The notes: a model not told the origin generated them from the letters alone. A stretch of DNA of 64,000 nt from Prostheceraeus crozeri (GCA_907163375.1 CAJQUW010006363.1:327501-391500); one strand, 5' to 3'. Shown: positions 21,401-29,875, numbered from the stretch's first letter. Program-made: numbers and translations.

Positions 21401-22996
21401 GTATGTATTTAATCTTGCTCTTGATTTTTGATGCGCTTTCGTTCGCAATAGACATGCATTGCATTCTTCATCGCAACCCGTTTTCTCTTTCAACTCCTTT
21501 TTCAAACTTCGTGGATGCTTTGAAAACTTCATTAAATGTTCGGTAGCTCTTATTGATTTGGAAAAGTAAAACACTCCAAGTAGCTCTGGGCTGTGTTCGG
21601 TCTCGAACAAAGATTGTAATAAATTAATGAAATCAGAATTCAAATCTAGGCCCTACATAGAGTTGTAGCTTACTGTAGTTAATCTGGTTGTGCATCGTGC
21701 TTATCTAAATGTCCCTAGGTCTTAATCAAAGAGTATTTTTTAGAGCCACTGTCTTTCCTGATGAACAATCAATCAATGAACATACGCTTAATTCACCTCA
21801 TGAAGCATGCAAACGACTAGGCCTACTGCAAATGCATATGGCAAGGGAAAACACTTATAGCCGCGTAAGGTATGATCTGTAAGTGTTTAATCTCTGAATG
21901 CACATTATTTTTAAGACAAGATTTCAGATACGATGTTGCAACTACTGAATGAGCTAGACTTGATAGCAGATACGCTTTCCAATGTAGTTACCAATAGTGA
22001 CTAAATGTATAGATCGAATGATTTTTGATAGCAAATTACACAGCATGTGCTGAAAGTTGATCATAAATTTGATGCTTCTCAGGTATGACTTTTTTGCATG
22101 CGTTTTATTTGCATTCGATTCGATAAGGAACAGAATTTACCTTAACCTTCTGCGGATTATAAAGTGTATTAAGCAAAATACTTTCGTAGAATATGTTATA
22201 TTTTACTTACAAGCATTACCGGTAATCATTAGGTTGTCAGATACTGAAAATGTCATGCATTGCCATTAATTTCGGAAATCCTTGGAGTGGTCAATCAGAG
22301 ATGAAATCCTTATTGTGCTTTCGCAAATGAGTCTCATCAGCTATTGCATGACCATTAATGGAAATCCTCACAAAATCTTGCTGCTAGACCGATAAAATCG
22401 TCATGATTGGTAGTTATATTGTGAGCAGTGGAGCTAAGCGATGAATCGACGAGAAGATGGAATTTCGATTCGACTTCATCGTTTTGGTCTAATGTGCACT
22501 CACTTTTATTCAAGTTGTTTTCGGATCAACTAGTCTTCATATTGCTTTACCTCCTTTGCGCTCTACTATAATCGCAACCAATTCATTTCATTTTTGCTCC
22601 TTTCAGGGCTGTATGTTTGTGCCGGTGGACGTGAATATTATCTCTCATATATCAGAAAGAGTTGCCATTGATCTGATGCAGCAAGGCAAGCATGATACTC
22701 AGCGGATAACACGAATGGTTGGCGATCTCTCATCTTTGAGAAATACGGTATCAGACTTAAAGTCCACGCTGGAGAGGGTTGCCGAGTATGTTAAGTCGGT
22801 CGTCAGTGGTGAAAGCACCCCAAATGCAGAAATGGGAAGACGTCTTGTCGAAGTGATAAACGCTATACCAAAGATGGACCCTGAAAAATTTGATGAGATG
22901 ATCACTGCTGACTTGAAGGACTTGTTAATGATTACGTATCTAGCTCGACTTATCAAGACTCAGTTGAAAATCAATGAAAAGCTTACAAGTTTGTGA
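3907..22996 (+). CDS. EIF3F: Eukaryotic translation initiation factor 3 subunit F (three coding exons)
   Basis: Exons 3907-4015, 21078-21400 and 22607-22996 join in frame into a 273-residue protein; animal eIF3f without the mammalian proline-rich leader is about that long. eIF3f is an MPN-domain subunit of the cytosolic eIF3 complex, which bridges the 40S ribosome and mRNA during initiation. Family-typical stretches are [17 protein letters not shown] and RVIGHLLG in exon 1, VVGWYSTG and LIHTDYY plus VDTSLSGG-like LIDTSLSGG in exon 2, and in exon 3 GCMFVPV, then [20 protein letters not shown] at the C-terminus. The start at 3907 gives [11 protein letters not shown], which closely parallels the short insect eIF3f N-terminus. 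As in other eIF3f proteins the MPN core lacks a complete metal-binding JAMM signature, so peptidase activity is not implied. All splice borders are GT..AG. Intron 1 is 17 kb and full of transposons. Confidence 0.93.
4046..5083. mobile_element. Non-autonomous hAT element with perfect 8-bp target duplication
   Basis: The left end CAGTGGCGTCGCG and right end GACGCCACTG are inverted repeats, and GCCCCGAA is duplicated exactly at 4038-4045 and 5084-5091. An 8-bp duplication with CAGTGGCG ends is characteristic of the hAT superfamily. The ~1.04 kb interior has no transposase; short open frames at 4642-4861 are not protein-like. A second copy, split by a piggyBac, lies at 48480-51746. The perfect target duplication suggests relatively recent insertion. 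Confidence 0.9.
5385..5886 (-). pseudogene. Penelope-like element, GIY-YIG endonuclease fragment
   Basis: Read on the - strand, this gives the linker and GIY-YIG domain of a Penelope-like element. Landmarks are [15 protein letters not shown], then [11 protein letters not shown] and [14 protein letters not shown], then [14 protein letters not shown] and [11 protein letters not shown] at the end. Isolated frame breaks are present, so it is inactive. The 3' flank (about 5200-5385) contains a GAAGAGTAATAAAAAGCG tail resembling those after such genes. The matching RT portion lies at 8786-9085 on the same strand; 2.9 kb of unrelated repeats separates them and roughly 100 residues of the expected linker are missing. 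Confidence 0.75.
5986..6470 (+). pseudogene. LINE reverse transcriptase, C-terminal fragment (CR1/L2-like)
   Basis: The frame at 6180-6470 ends in the typical C-terminus of a CR1/L2-type non-LTR reverse transcriptase. It shows a [13 protein letters not shown]-like segment, then ITRGQSRNS, then the very characteristic [17 protein letters not shown] and FKKRLKS. Further decayed matter lies upstream in a different frame. It ends in the Penelope gap, so it inserted after or together with the disruption of that element. Exact clade uncertain. Confidence 0.65.
6471..7530. other. No gene recognised; repeat debris
   Basis: Contains a diverged LINE-tail-like duplication around 6570-6680 (repeating TCAATCTCATTGATCCGAGTGAATTT, related to 6420-6450). 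A GC-richer patch at 7325-7370 (ACCGGCTGGGCCGGTTGAAAG) resembles retroelement 3' tails. No coding region can be supported. Confidence 0.4.
7531..7914 (-). CDS. Repeat-associated ORF with LPPC...KRAHYV...IW motif and acidic tail
   Basis: A 127-residue open frame. Residues 28-60 ([19 protein letters not shown] then KIWSRA) followed by [19 protein letters not shown] match the pattern of a short domain that recurs in repeat-associated proteins of marine invertebrates, there often followed by a cysteine-rich region. Here the cysteine-rich part is absent and the protein ends in an acidic SDSDSDSEN run. No start context or partner was identified. It is more likely a fragment of a mobile element than a host gene. 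The function is unknown. Confidence 0.4.
   Translation of the reverse strand: MRPTYLQILRVSETDPLRNIKRINYALLPPCSKTLRNKIKRAHYVNKIWSRATDRKPNDDLNPSNYGWKIEDERYWVPDWFEGENLPTYLSKDVREEITDLNQTVDEKFEEEWTDESDSDSDSENDD
8147..8784 (+). pseudogene. hAT-type transposase, C-terminal fragment
   Basis: The frame 8213-8569 contains [20 protein letters not shown] followed by [14 protein letters not shown], the dimerisation region at the end of hAT transposases (the usual form is S-N-A-x-x-E-R-x-F-S ... L). Just upstream, in a shifted frame, [10 protein letters not shown] looks like the preceding segment. A basic region [10 protein letters not shown] follows, then a second frame (8566-8784) rich in Lys and Glu, probably coiled coil. 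The catalytic part is missing. It may derive from the same kind of hAT as the N-terminal fragment at 14081. Confidence 0.6.
8786..9085 (-). pseudogene. Penelope-like element, reverse transcriptase fragment
   Basis: The - strand reads [35 protein letters not shown] and [15 protein letters not shown], then [10 protein letters not shown]. This is the end of a Penelope-like RT, where the LYxKPTDxHxYL motif is diagnostic. It stops at about 8786, where unrelated sequence begins; the GIY-YIG part resumes at 5886. On its 5' side it runs into TA repeats and a 160-bp hairpin, so the polymerase core is absent. Confidence 0.75.
9103..9133. repeat. TA dinucleotide microsatellite
   Basis: An AT/TA run of about 30 bases (TATATAATATATATAT...), beside the Penelope RT fragment. 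Confidence 0.85.
9190..9349. repeat. Near-perfect 160-bp hairpin flanked by TA
   Basis: Arms of about 73 bases, starting TACCCAAAGTTAGGAGG and ending CCTCCTAACTTTGGGTA, match essentially without change around a short A/T-rich loop (AATTTTTGGCCATATT). TA lies on both outer sides. It looks like a miniature foldback element that landed in a TA tract, or a palindrome formed by duplication. Confidence 0.85.
9352..9414. repeat. TA dinucleotide microsatellite, long
   Basis: About 60 bases of uninterrupted alternating A and T immediately beside the 160-bp hairpin. Confidence 0.95.
9415..10853. other. No gene recognised; possible hAT end
   Basis: Mostly unrecognised AT-rich intron. At 10571-10660 the sequence GCAGTGGTCAGCAACCTT and the GGGACGCCCC that follows resemble the end of a Charlie-type hAT element, but no partner end or target duplication was found nearby. 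A faint GGTCGCCGATACC match lies at 16081. Confidence 0.35.
11077..12694 (+). mobile_element. Tc1-like transposon, structurally intact
   Basis: 1,618 bp with 27-bp terminal inverted repeats that look identical (outer part CACTCAAGGAAAAAATAAAG), flanked by TA on both sides, the signature of Tc1/mariner insertion. It encloses one uninterrupted transposase gene. Identical ends plus an open frame suggest a young copy. It sits inside the hAT at 10854-15483. Confidence 0.93.
11509..12540 (+). CDS. Tc1-like transposase, full length
   Basis: 343 residues, the normal length for this family, which cuts and pastes its element at TA sites. An N-terminal paired-type DNA-binding region comprises two helix-turn-helix parts (residues ~8-50 and ~70-115), joined by the basic CGRRK stretch. 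The DDE_3 catalytic core follows: D154 in [10 protein letters not shown]243 in QQDNAPIH and E278 in [11 protein letters not shown], giving the DD34E spacing of Tc1 enzymes. [10 protein letters not shown] (residues 193-202) is also typical. No stop or frameshift was found. The gene starts 432 bases inside the left repeat. It is the only apparently functional transposase in the window, though whether it is expressed is unknown. Confidence 0.95.
   Translation: MATRGCDLTEFQRGQIYALKFHANFSRPKIAECLEISENIVRKYLQRLSAGGDAKATNRASCGRRKSTTEEDDEEILTFSSNHPFCSARVIKQNLNLECTRRTVTNRLLSGGFKAFTPARKTALTADHEHRRLEWATEKSSWTLTRWKKVVFSDESKFCLGQSRVQYVRRSIGDRYTDRYVCRTPNRSVAHVMVWGAFSSNGHTSLVRIQERLDAQKYIDILEGNLLPVWNTITQAGGIFQQDNAPIHSANRTKLFLQHNGIPTLDWPAFSPDMNPIEHVWAQMELKLQREYEDPEDSDQLFATLDVIWNELMDDVNYRASLISSMRDRVEAVLDAEGDFTRF
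14081..14800 (+). pseudogene. hAT transposase N-terminal part with BED-like zinc finger
   Basis: The frame from 14081 (a CAG|ATG context that could also be a splice acceptor) has a BED-type finger with C37, C40, H56 and H62 (CKWC ... [12 protein letters not shown]), then a hAT-like region reaching [16 protein letters not shown], where D173 would be the first catalytic Asp. Around 14698 the frame shifts and continues as [20 protein letters not shown] until about 14800. The rest of the catalytic domain and the dimerisation region are missing. This is the gene of the surrounding hAT, now dead. Confidence 0.7.
15141..15228. repeat. Imperfect hairpin, ~40-base arms
   Basis: AGTTACTGGTTTC...CGTATAG and its complement face each other around the palindromic centre TTGCATAGGGCCATATGCAA. 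The right arm carries five extra bases (CCTAG-like). It lies inside the hAT interior. Confidence 0.75.
15484..17205. other. No gene recognised
   Basis: Intronic sequence of EIF3F. 16028-16100 (GCGGCCTGCGAGA ... GGTCGCCGATACC) weakly resembles the inner end of a Charlie-type hAT. Short open frames have no recognisable content. Confidence 0.4.
17206..18101. mobile_element. TA-flanked foldback element, ~400-bp inverted arms
   Basis: Starts CAGTGCGCGACAGCAAGTTG and ends with its complement, and TA abuts both ends. The arms extend roughly 17206-17620 and 17700-18101 with only scattered differences, leaving a short unpaired centre. The TA duplication and CAGT start suggest mobilisation by a Tc1/mariner-type enzyme. 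No coding capacity. In EIF3F pre-mRNA it would form a long double-stranded hairpin. Confidence 0.9.
18104..21077. other. Remainder of EIF3F intron 1, nothing recognised
   Basis: No transposon ends, RNA gene or protein similarity could be supported. A short GC-richer, CpG-containing patch lies at 18140-18240. A pyrimidine tract precedes the acceptor at 21076-21077. Confidence 0.4.
21078..21400 (+). CDS. EIF3F: EIF3F coding exon 2
   Basis: Follows TTTCCCTTGCAG and ends ...GAAATG|GTATGT. It continues the MPN domain from [13 protein letters not shown] to RTEM, including [20 protein letters not shown]. The length of 323 bases leaves exon 3 in phase 0. Confidence 0.93.
21401..22606 (+). other. EIF3F: EIF3F intron 2
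   Basis: 1.2 kb, GTATGT donor and CTCCTTTCAG acceptor. No repeats or RNA genes recognised. Confidence 0.85.
22607..22996 (+). CDS. EIF3F: EIF3F coding exon 3 (terminal)
   Basis: Encodes the last 129 residues from GCMFVPV to NEKLTSL and the TGA at 22994-22996. It includes the C-terminal helical region ([16 protein letters not shown], then [15 protein letters not shown]) that follows the MPN fold in eIF3f. Confidence 0.93.
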   Translation, partial: GCMFVPVDVNIISHISERVAIDLMQQGKHDTQRITRMVGDLSSLRNTVSDLKSTLERVAEYVKSVVSGESTPNAEMGRRLVEVINAIPKMDPEKFDEMITADLKDLLMITYLARLIKTQLKINEKLTSL

Positions 22997-24394
22997 TTTA
23001 GAGATAATGAGTGTTCATTTTAAATATATCGGTGGACAAAGAATTCTTTTGTTCTCCAACATGGAGAGAAATGTAGTTCGAGGTGCAAGGTTCAATGTTT
23101 TGCAGGGCTTTCGGGCTTTGTGAGTGGACATAGATTTAGTGCATTTTCAGGTCTCATCTCCAATGTTATTGGAAAATTTAGCAGATGTGTTTATAGCTAG
23201 GCATTCTTAGTTGTCCTATGTAAATCCATAGGTGCCATTAGAAAATAGTGATAAAAAGTGATATTTGATAGATTTGTCATCTATCAGGTTACTTTTCTTA
23301 ACATGATGACAAAAGCCTTCTTAAATGTTTTCTCAAAGTTTTGAAACAATAGAACTGGGTGATTAGGGGCTTTCTTGATTTTCATGCTTTCATCATTCCA
23401 GTATTCGGTTATGCATAGTTTCTTTTCAAATGAACTACGTATTTAATGAATCGCCGACCTCAAAAGATGCCGCGATATTTTTTAATTGTACTGTATTACA
23501 TACAATCGAAAACATATACTGTTTACAATGTATGCTTTTATCACACTACTTTTGCCGTCAGACACTTCTTTTTGGAATGTATTCGCGTCCTCCTCTCTAG
23601 CAAGCACTCAGCAGTAGGATATTACTGGTTCACTTGTCTTAATTTGCACTGAATAAGGCATGGTGCTTATCGGCAAGTCTACCATACCATGCCAATTAAT
23701 TACTGGGATCTCAATATTGGTTTTCTCATTGGTGCATAGGATTCGAAGGAAGCTTTTTTGATCCTAAAGTGCTATATTCGAGGCAGAGCGACAGCCTGTG
23801 CTTGAGGCAGAACGTTTATTTATGAGGTAGCCGACACCGCAAGATCAAACAGAACATTCATCTCACAATGAGGAATAACAACTGAATAACGTCACGAATC
23901 ACGACACTGCATGTCATAATGATATAGGCCGACTGTACTTAATGGAGACACTAATGAATATGATCGATAAATAATCAGTCAATATTGACTGATTATTTAT
24001 CGATCATATTCATGTCCTTATAAGCCTAAGCTTAGCATCCCAATTTTTCCGAGTACGTAGACATAAAAATATTCCTGACTTTTGCACACGTGCGTAGAAC
24101 ACATTCACGATGATGATGGATAAATAAATAGCATTCCCTCAGTACTTGCACAGGTAGATCAGCTAAAGACAAAAATGAATGCATTGACAAGTAATAGATA
24201 TTTTTTCAACTTACCAGAAAATATTATATTGTGCAGCATACCTCATTACCGTTATGTCTATTTAATATTCCTTTAGATGATGAATTGATAATCTATTTTT
24301 TGGATAAGAAAGCTTAAATCATGATCACTTATCTTATGAACACATTGAACAAGCTAATTGATGAACAAGGAATCGGGACATTAAAAATTTGGTT
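22997..24394. other. EIF3F 3' flank; 60-bp palindrome inside
   Basis: No second gene seen. The first AATAAA after the stop that I can find is near 24123, so the 3' UTR may be about 1.1 kb, or a variant signal is used. The palindrome at 23954-24013 is listed separately. Confidence 0.4.
23954..24013. repeat. Perfect 60-bp palindrome without spacer
   Basis: Left arm 23954-23983 (starts ATGAATATGATCGATAAATA) and right arm 23984-24013 are exact complements meeting at CAATATTG. No flanking duplication was identified. Confidence 0.95.
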
Positions 24395-24825
24395 AAACAT
24401 AATATAGCCATAACACAAAACTTCGCAAATATAGTCCTGGGTATGTAAATGGTAAACTTAGCTCTCGATGCTGAGCTGTGAATACTGAAGTAGCTACATG
24501 CAAACATGAGCTAAGCTGTGTACACCAAAGTAAGTATGTATATAAGGGAAGTATGGAATCAATGGTTGATTTGTGGCGACAGCTATGATATTACTTTTTC
24601 ACCAGCGCTGATAAGCAGCTTTATTTGATATCGCAATTGACAACAGAATGGTAAAACCAAAGTAAGTATATAACTTTGGGTAAAACATACATGATTAGAC
24701 ATAACACAACCATAACACAAAACTGCAAATATAGTCCTACTTGGTTATGTAAATGGTAAACAGCTCTTGATGCTGAACTGTGAATACTGAAGTAACTAAA
24801 CATGGGCTAAGCTGTGTACACCTTA
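24395..24825. repeat. Direct repeat, two ~130-bp copies
   Basis: Copies at about 24395-24545 and 24690-24825 share ATAACACAAAACT, GCAAATATAGTCCT, TATGTAAATGGTAAAC, GTGAATACTGAAGTA and CTAAGCTGTGTACACC. They are separated by ~150 unrelated bases. The nature is unknown. Confidence 0.8.
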
Positions 24826-25986
24826 AACACAATTTGGTGTACACTGACGTAGCGTATCTGCATACAAAATGCGCCAACTAACGTATCTGTAATGAACTCA
24901 TGAAATTGGACTTAGAATTTCGTTATTTTTCAAAAACATCATGCCTAAGCAGGCATAATTAAGCTCTTAATCTCCTCCATTGTTTTCATTCAGTCACGAA
25001 TGATCTTACAAATGAGAGTTAAAGAAAAGCAAAACATTATTTTGCGCTTTCTGAACTTTTATGAAAATTCCACTTTTGTGAGTTATGCTAGTTAGTCTAA
25101 ATATCGTCGATTGCATGCAGGTGACAAATGCATAGCCGACTTACGAGCGTCAACGTCTCTGTGCGGACCGGACCCTCAGTCCGTTGGTGTACTGAGCGCG
25201 TTGCCCACTAGCCGAATTTGAGCGTAGCAGTGCACGCTACTATTGTCAGCCCAGCCATTTCCGCTGCATGTGATGTGCACTTTGAACAGAGGGTTTGTCA
25301 TATATACCGTATAATAAACGGCATACTCTCAGTCCAGAGCATTGAAAAAATATGTCTTAAATGAATTGAACGCAAGATAAATTTTCTGTCATTTTCATGT
25401 TATTTGTAGGCGGTTTGGATGTCGTGTCGTGTTGATGGCAAATTACCGACGACTGCAGTTGTGGAATGCGTAACATGGTCAATTGACCATTTTATAATTT
25501 TATGAGTTTATAATTTTATAATGTTATGAGTCTACCTGACATCTTTTATACTTAAATGGCATTATCATTTATGGTATTATTTTATTTTAATAATGGTATG
25601 TTCCATAGAACTTGTCGATGGTCAATTGACCTCTACAATGAAATTTCAATTCGAAATATTGACTTGTTTCGTCTCCCGTGTCGCTTCTTCTCTTTCAACC
25701 ATTATGCAGTATAATATCCAATGCGAACGCGCGTACCGGTACAGTATCTGTGTGTTTGTGTGTGTGTCTATAGCGTGTACTATTTGTGTGCGTCAACAGT
25801 CAAGTAGCTATGCTTGTTGAGCATCACTTCCCTGATGACACAACATGCCGTGATTGGAGTGGAACAAGTAGCACAAGTCTACTTTTTGGTTTACTAAATC
25901 ACCCTGTAACGCTTACATTCTCGAGCTGGAAATCATCTAGAAATGTGGCGTCCATCACGTGCATCAAAAATAGCCGCTCTTCAAAG
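24826..25986. other. Intergenic; GC-richer patch and GGTCAATTGACC palindromes
   Basis: 25130-25280 is notably GC- and CpG-rich for this window (GCGGACCGGACC, GAGCGCGTTGCCC) without a gene attached. The 12-bp palindrome GGTCAATTGACC occurs near 25480 and 25620, and again near 26836. No coding region assigned apart from the split frame at 25943. Confidence 0.4.
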
Positions 25987-26845
25987 CAGGGCTGCGGAGT
26001 CCTATCATTTTGATTGGACTCTGACTCCGACTCCGGGTGTGCAAGCATGGTTCTGGCAACCTACATAATCATTACAGGCTTATCTGAGCCTGATTTTAGT
26101 GATCATTGCTGTATCAAATCAATCATTTTCTATGAAAGTTTACCAACTTTGCACCTCATTTGTTGGTGTGTGTGTTTCACACGAATTTCTCCAGTCTCTA
26201 CCAGGCAGGAAAATCCCCATCTTTCTCCAAAAATATGAGTACACCATCGATTTTAATGTGCGCTATGGAGGAGCCATCACACGATTGACGTAAGGGTAGG
26301 AGGTAATGTTCTCAAGCAAACTAATATTTTACTTTTGTCTCCGATGTGACCTTTGGTGCGTATGTCTGATCGAGGCTAGGAAGGCTTGTCTTCTCTACTA
26401 AATCACCGAGTGAAACGACAATCCTTTTCACTATCACGATTCATTCCCTCAACTATTACAGGCTCTGCATGCTCTGCTGTCTCTGTACTTTTGTTTGACA
26501 GAGAAAGTTGACATCAAAGCAGTGACAGTTATGCACGAGGATAAATAGTTTGTTTGTATTATATTTCAGGTCTAGTTACAGGCCAGAGTCGAATTTGTTA
26601 GGACTCCGACTCCGGCAAAATAATAGGACTCCGGGACTCCGACTCCGCATCCCTGCTTCAAAGTGTACAAGATGAGGGACAGTCATCAGTTGATGACAAT
26701 TCCGACGTTTTTGGATGATGATAATTTTATTGATAGTGATTCTTCGGATGATTCCGCTACGAGTAGGCTAAAGGTACCACTCCTATCTAAAAACTCTCTG
26801 AATTTGAATGGTAAAAATCAAACAAAGAGTCACATGGTCAATTGA
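25943..26845 (+). pseudogene. Short acidic ORF split by a hAT insertion
   Basis: An ATG at 25943 opens MWRPSRASKIAALQ, is interrupted by the hAT element at 25987, and resumes at 26664 as SVQDEGQSSVDDNSDVFG. A frame break follows, and the other frame continues DDDNFIDSDSSDDSATS to 26845. Downstream, CTAGGGTTAA at 26886-26895 resembles a piggyBac right end, and piggyBac proteins often begin with such acidic stretches. No catalytic core or left end is present, so this assignment is tentative. Confidence 0.35.
25987..26655. mobile_element. hAT-type MITE with perfect 8-bp target duplication
   Basis: Left end CAGGGCTGCGGAGTCC and right end GGACTCCGACTCCGCATCCCTG-type repeat, with several GACTCCG units just inside. 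CTTCAAAG is duplicated exactly at 25979-25986 and 26656-26663. 669 bp, no transposase. Confidence 0.92.
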
Positions 26846-27146
26846 CCATATTGTGCAAAATCGATGATCAAAATTTCATGCATTCTAGGGTTAAGAATGT
26901 CGAAAGCTACAGGGGTCAGTTTGATTCCAGTTTATTTTTCATTGCAAATAAACGATTTCATCAGTGTCAGTGAAAGCCATTGACTAAATAGAATCTCATG
27001 TGTGCTAAATTCACCACTAGAATTGGAATAAACATCTTTACTGCACATGTACTGCTTTGTATGATATCAGATGTGGTAGTGATCTAATGGAAATTGCAGA
27101 AGACACCGTTGTTAACCGTTAAGGCTGCTAAAATGAAGCAAGAGTA
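26664..27146. other. Short intergenic stretch
   Basis: Apart from the resumed acidic frame to 26845 and the CTAGGGTTAA noted there, nothing recognised. It ends in the TA target of the element at 27147. Confidence 0.4.
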
Positions 27147-27571
27147 GGGGAGGGTGGGGCACATTGAACCACTAGCCTTTTCTCCGAAACTATCAATATC
27201 GAAAATTTTGTGCTTTAAATCATTGTTAATTGTAACAAATATACGAGTACATACATGTATCTCTAATGATGCCAATTGTTCATGCTCTACATCATTATTT
27301 TCACCGGATTTTCCAAAATTTCGACGAAAAAAAATTCTTCAGAAAATTAGAACTTTTGTTTTAATACGACCAACAATTGCGTATAATTTCATTAGACAGA
27401 ATTTTTCTCAAGCATTCTTCATCGATTTCATTAATGTATTAGTTAAAGACTATTTGAGTGCAACCTTATTTGCACACAAGCTCGTTTAAAAGTTGACGAT
27501 ATGAGGCACATTGAACCACGTAAGATGAACCCCTTTGAGCATGGTTCATAGTGCCCCACTTCGATACTCAT

Positions 27572-27725
27572 TGTGACGTGAGTCTTTCTGCTAGCTTTCT
27601 ATGTTCGCATTAATTTTATTGGACTGTCATTCAGAAGCAATTGTGCGCTGAGTGGTAGTCGCATTTGCTATTAACTGCATTGTGCAGTCAGTTACTTAAT
27701 ACATCTCATTATGTCTGCAATCCAC
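27572..27725 (+). repeat. 5' LTR (short, diverged)
   Basis: Shares TTTCTATGTTCGC, TTATTGGACTG, GCTGAGTGGTAGTCGCATTT and ATTATGTxTGCAAT with the 3' copy. The exact right boundary is uncertain because the last ~20 bases have diverged. Confidence 0.75.
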
Positions 27726-28107
27726 AGAATTAGATTGTTTAAGCGTATCACTTTGCTAGAAATGCAAACATATTCAAAACGGTGGCACATGCAGGAAATA
27801 AGTCGGCAGAAAGAAATTTTCAATACCTTGCAGAGATAGGAAAAATAGTCGTGCGCCGCTTGCGGATTGCTGAGAATTCCTTCAAAATGCTCCGATCGCC
27901 ACGATTCCTTCAGATTCGAAGAATTCAGATCATAGCGCAAAAGTTTTCTCGATAATGTTGGACCCTCCGATCATTATTAATAAAAGTTAGCAGGCACATG
28001 AAAAAACGTTCACAAACTTCTCTGTAGAACTTGACATCGACTGTCTCTTTGCTGTGTGATCCGGTTGATAACAGTCACTGAAACTTCACACAATTTGGGG
28101 TGTTTAA

Positions 28108-29638
28108 CCCATTAACGCCCGGATTTTGAAATTTTGTGAAATTGTGAAATTTTTCACAAATATCTATTCTCATTACAAATTCATCGTTTCCGAGAAATTT
28201 CGTTCCGCCATCTTTTTTCTACAGAGGTGGCATATATGTATGCCATTGTCGGTAGAGTTGTCACTGTTACAGTAAGTGGTATTTCTTGAAACACCAAGTG
28301 TGAAGCCCAACGTTGCACTTTTCGCAGATGAGCTTTGATCTGCCATTAGAACACCCTTGACATCTTCTCTGTGTCTCGATCGTCACCGGCCAATGATCTT
28401 TGCGATCATACCTATATGGATTTTGCAAGATCGGTGATCTCAAAATTGTCGACTTCCGTTCGCGACTACGGAATGACTGCTTGAAATCGACGATTCCTCC
28501 CAATTTTCAATTTTAGGACATTTAGCTGCAGGTTCATCTACTTCATTATCACTATCCTCATCTTCAATAATTTCAATTGCAGCCGGAGCAGACAGCAAAC
28601 CCGATCCCAGGTTATTCAAACTTATTTCATCGGACTCGTCTTCTGGAGCACTATCTTCATCTAAATCATAATTGGGATTAGGCGGCGTTGCATAAATCGC
28701 GCGAATTCGTGAGCTCCGTCTTATCCCACTTTCAGCGGTGTCAAACGCCTCTGCCAAGGTCGCCGTCTCGCAGAATCTCACGTACTTGTCGGCCCTGAAG
28801 GATAAGAGTAAATAAGCAGCTGGGGAATTCAGGCGATTAGAAAACTAAGCGGCAGATTCACGTGTCGTAAGTAACGTGTCACAGTCTAGTGGGTAAAACT
28901 ACGACTATCACGGCTATGCGACGCGCGTTCGATCCCCAGCACCACCAACTATTTTCACTTTGTTTTGTTGCAATATCATTGTTTGTATATTTTTCAACGT
29001 ACAAATACATCATGCTTCTTGTAATGCTAAAGTCAATGATCGGTGATTGATTACCATCGTAGCGCATCCATGATTTTATGGAAAAATTGCTAATGAAGGT
29101 TCAATTATAGACAATAAACCTGTAGTAATACCATAAACTTGTATTATTAAGATACTGCTCTTTCCTGAAGTACTTTTACACATAACTAAAACTGATGTCA
29201 TTAGAAAAGGGCATTCTGAAATGCTCATCTGCTGACTTTGATTTGTCCAATGTGCCAACCCTAATGACAGCGTACTAAATAAAGTACACTTTTCTATAAT
29301 CAATTATTCATACTACACACTAATTACGAAACAAATATCCATTACATTCATTCATATAGTATCATTATTCATTACTTTGCCGACAGTTATGATGATGCAA
29401 TATATTCAAAGTAGATAATTTCACACTTACTCATTCGCCATGTTTTTTGATAGAAAATTGTTTCAAAAGTCGCGGGAAAATAAACACTAAAATAATATGT
29501 TGAGGAAATACACGTGGTTCAGTGGTATTTTAAATGAATTTATCGTTTTGAACGTCCTTGTCGCCGAACTGCATAGGTTTCGATCAAAAATATGTTACTC
29601 TTTCGGTGTACTTTATTTATGCCATTGTCGTTAATGGG
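28108..29638 (-). mobile_element. Core-deleted piggyBac element
   Basis: Bounded by TTAA on both sides (28104-28107, 29639-29642), with terminal repeats CCCATTAACG and CGTTAATGGG. TTAA targets and CCC ends are diagnostic of piggyBac. At 1.53 kb it is far short of an autonomous element: it encodes only N- and C-terminal parts of the transposase (28267-29441). It interrupts the LTR element. Confidence 0.9.
28267..29441 (-). pseudogene. piggyBac transposase lacking its catalytic core
   Basis: On the - strand a tiny first exon MANE (29431-29441, donor GTAAGTG) can splice over a 636-base intron to an acceptor TATCCTTCAG (exon from 28794), giving MANEADKYVRFCETATLAE in frame. An acidic N-terminal region follows (LDEDSAPEDESDE, IIEDEDSDNE). 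Then a second frame, overlapping at 28440-28503, supplies RKDHWPVTIETQ and the C-terminal cysteine-rich finger CQGC ... CEKCNVGLHTWCFKKYH that binds piggyBac ends. The DDD catalytic middle is missing, so it cannot transpose by itself. Whether the two frames are joined by a frameshift or another intron is not clear. Confidence 0.7.
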
Positions 29639-29875
29639 TTAATATTGAACTGGCTGCTGATTGTTCGATTTCTATGGTATTATGTCAGCAAATTGTGCCA
29701 TTTCATTAACGTAACATGTTCCACTGTTTCATTTCTAGTCAAACAGAAGAAGAGACGACCTGTCTAATTCTGTGCTGCAATCGATCTTCTTAACATGGGT
29801 GTCAGAAGGCAAGTAGTGAATTGACTGGTAAATTAAATTTTTTAAGTAGAATCGAAGTCCCAAATTGAGCATGGG

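Noticed and set aside
25130-25280. CpG-rich patch that might be a promoter
   Set aside because: No gene starts nearby on either strand and no promoter motif could be identified.
28880-28955. tRNA-like stretch with GCGTTCGATCCCCAGC (B-box-like) inside the piggyBac intron
   Set aside because: The upstream part does not form a D arm or a closing acceptor stem; too weak to call a tRNA or SINE.
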